Translations under genes and position numbers: made by a program
NCBI GenBank assembly: GCA_029062725.1
Contig: JAIDPP010000092.1
Span: forward strand, 1-8,433
DNA from: Muribaculaceae bacterium
Lineage (GTDB): Bacteria > Bacteroidota > Bacteroidia > Bacteroidales > Muribaculaceae
Length of the DNA stretch: 8,433 nucleotides
Reading direction: 5' to 3'
The notes under the pieces: model-generated
What the model was told of the DNA's origin: nothing
The model's input: only the letters and a program-made list of their open reading frames with translations
Databases searched by the model: none
In this document: piece after piece, positions 7,969 to 8,433 of the stretch
Position numbering within the stretch: the stretch's first letter is position 1
Layout: every line of letters begins with the position of its first letter

Positions 7969-8097
7969 TAAGGCAGCGTCTGCGGGCTCAATCAAGGGAT
8001 TTTGTCGGAGTGTGATAAGGCAGCGTCTGCGGACTCAATCAAGGGATTCGGTCGGAGCGTGATAAGACAGCGTCTGCGGACTCAATCAAGGGATTCA
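7957..8097. repeat. Direct tandem repeat, three 47-bp units (left side of the repeat cluster)
   Basis: Units begin at 7957, 8004 and 8051, each with GTCGGAG(C/T)GTGATAAG and ending ...CTCAATCAAGGGATT plus two variable bases. Excluding the last two bases, the units differ at only two or three positions. Unit 1 starts inside the aminotransferase gene, so its GTC GGA GCG TGA encodes Val-Gly-Ala-stop; the same string is copied in unit 3 and, with one change, in unit 2. The period is not a multiple of three and no reading frame is kept, so the array is non-coding. It would be transcribed as the 3' untranslated region of the aminotransferase mRNA. Confidence 0.93.
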
Positions 8098-8177
8098 CAT
8101 TCGGTCACATACGTGAGTATGCTCCCTCATGTTCACCCTTGATTGAGCCCACATCCACTACCTTCTGACACTCCGAC
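8051..8177. repeat. Long imperfect palindrome at the centre of the repeat cluster
   Basis: The 42 bases 8051-8092 (the third left-hand unit) and 8136-8177 are inverted homologues: by hand count 32 of 42 positions are complementary without a gap, including 12 in a row at the inner end and 7 at the outer end. The first left-hand unit gives 34 of 42, including a perfect 15-base match (GGGCTCAATCAAGGG with its complement at 8136-8150). The axis lies near 8114, on a small perfect hairpin CATAC-GTGA-GTATG (8108-8121). Single-stranded DNA or RNA from this region should fold into one long hairpin. Confidence 0.85.
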
Positions 8178-8279
8178 GGCTACGCAATGAAGTTATTAAC
8201 TTTCTGACACTCCGACGGCTACGCAATGAAGTTATTAACTTTCTGACACTCCGACGGCTACGCAGTGAAATAAATTTAG
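8163..8279. repeat. Direct tandem repeat, three 39-bp units (right side of the repeat cluster)
   Basis: Units begin at 8163, 8202 and 8241. Units 1 and 2 are identical over 39 bases. Unit 3 matches for its first 24 and then diverges into AT-rich sequence. Each unit contains CACTCCGACGGCTACGCA; its CTCCGAC part is the complement of the GTCGGAG start of the 47-bp units, so the two arrays share ancestry in opposite orientation but were amplified with different periods. Because 39 is a multiple of three, a minus-strand frame reads a 13-residue repeat through it, but that frame begins inside the tRNA gene and is not credible as a protein. Confidence 0.9.
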
Positions 8280-8289
8280 TCTTAAAACA

Positions 8290-8320
8290 AAAAAGGAATC
8301 CTTCAAAAGGATTCCTTTTT
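8290..8320. terminator. Bidirectional intrinsic terminator between the aminotransferase and tRNA-Tyr
   Basis: A perfect 12-bp stem, AAAAAGGAATCC (8290-8301) with GGATTCCTTTTT (8309-8320), closes a 7-base loop TTCAAAA. The A tract on one side and T tract on the other give a U-run after the GC-containing stem in either direction. It can therefore end plus-strand transcripts from the aminotransferase and minus-strand transcripts from tRNA-Tyr. Confidence 0.88.
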
Positions 8321-8357
8321 GTTAAATCGTCTCTGATGTCGCTATTGTTAGTTTGAG

Positions 8358-8433
8358 TGGGCGAAGATGGATTCGAACCACCGAAGGCATAAGCCAGCAG
8401 ATTTACAGTCTGCCCCATTTGGCCACTCTGGTA
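8358..8433 (-). tRNA. tRNA-Tyr (anticodon GUA), missing its first seven bases at the window edge
   Basis: Read on the minus strand, the gene enters at position U8. The D arm is CCA-GAGTGGCCAAA-TGG. The anticodon arm CAGAC-TGTAAAT-CTG carries the GTA anticodon, which decodes UAU and UAC. A long variable arm with GGC/GCC pairing is the type II form typical of bacterial tRNA-Tyr. The T arm GGTGG-TTCGAAT-CCATC follows, then the 3' acceptor strand TTCGCCC (8365-8359) and discriminator A at 8358. CCA is not encoded, so it must be added by nucleotidyltransferase. The 5' acceptor strand, expected to be close to GGGCGAA, lies beyond 8433. Confidence 0.95.

Noticed and set aside
6949..7995. Minus-strand open frames opposite the aminotransferase
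   Set aside because: These are antisense shadows of a gene in which every family motif is present in the plus-strand frame.
7957..8279. CRISPR array
   Set aside because: The units are contiguous tandem copies without unique spacers, and no cas gene is present.
8158..8418. Minus-strand open frame with a 13-residue repeat (SLRSRRSVRKLIT)
   Set aside because: Its start codon lies inside tRNA-Tyr, it reads through the terminator, and its periodicity is just the 39-bp DNA repeat having a length divisible by three. It is a spurious frame.
8358..8433. Integration (att) site at the 3' end of tRNA-Tyr
   Set aside because: The tRNA 3' end is not duplicated elsewhere in the window, and no integrase or element gene is present. 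The nearby repeats are unrelated to the tRNA sequence.

Overview
The window reads as a chromosomal segment of a Bacteroidales gut commensal. A Muribaculaceae-like genome is plausible but is not proven by the sequence. The evidence is a SusC/RagA-type outer-membrane transporter with its CarboxypepD_reg-like domain, a match to the Bacteroidetes promoter consensus (TAnnTTTG), starts without clear Shine-Dalgarno sequences, and a tRNA-Tyr with no encoded CCA.

Layout, left to right. (1) Positions 1-2820, minus strand: the first 940 codons of a susC-family gene. Its 3' end, and presumably its susD partner, lie beyond the left edge. (2) Positions 2821-3259: no gene. This stretch holds a long predicted 5' leader of about 320 nt for susC, a good promoter match at 3151-3182, and an AT-rich block of short direct and inverted repeats just upstream of it. 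(3) Positions 3260-6563, minus strand: a tight three-gene set. In transcription order it is a lipoprotein of unknown function, a small ABC ATPase and a four-helix MacB/FtsX-like permease. It looks like one envelope ABC system with its own lipoprotein, and the ATPase has several non-consensus catalytic motifs. (4) Positions 6564-6765: a divergent intergenic region with a short dyad. (5) Positions 6766-7968, plus strand: a complete class I PLP-dependent aminotransferase of the aspartate aminotransferase Igamma type. (6) Positions 7957-8279: an unusual repeat cluster with three direct 47-bp units (the first containing the aminotransferase stop codon), a palindromic centre, and three 39-bp units on the other side. 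The last left unit and the start of the right side are inverted homologues. (7) Positions 8290-8320: a strong hairpin with an A tract and a T tract, able to terminate transcription from both sides. (8) Positions 8358-8433, minus strand: tRNA-Tyr(GUA) lacking only its first seven bases.

Functionally, the left part concerns nutrient uptake and envelope transport, and the right part is amino-acid metabolism and translation housekeeping. The least explained structures are the repeat cluster at 7957-8279 and the lipoprotein/ABC unit. I see no CRISPR array, phage gene, transposase or toxin-antitoxin pair.
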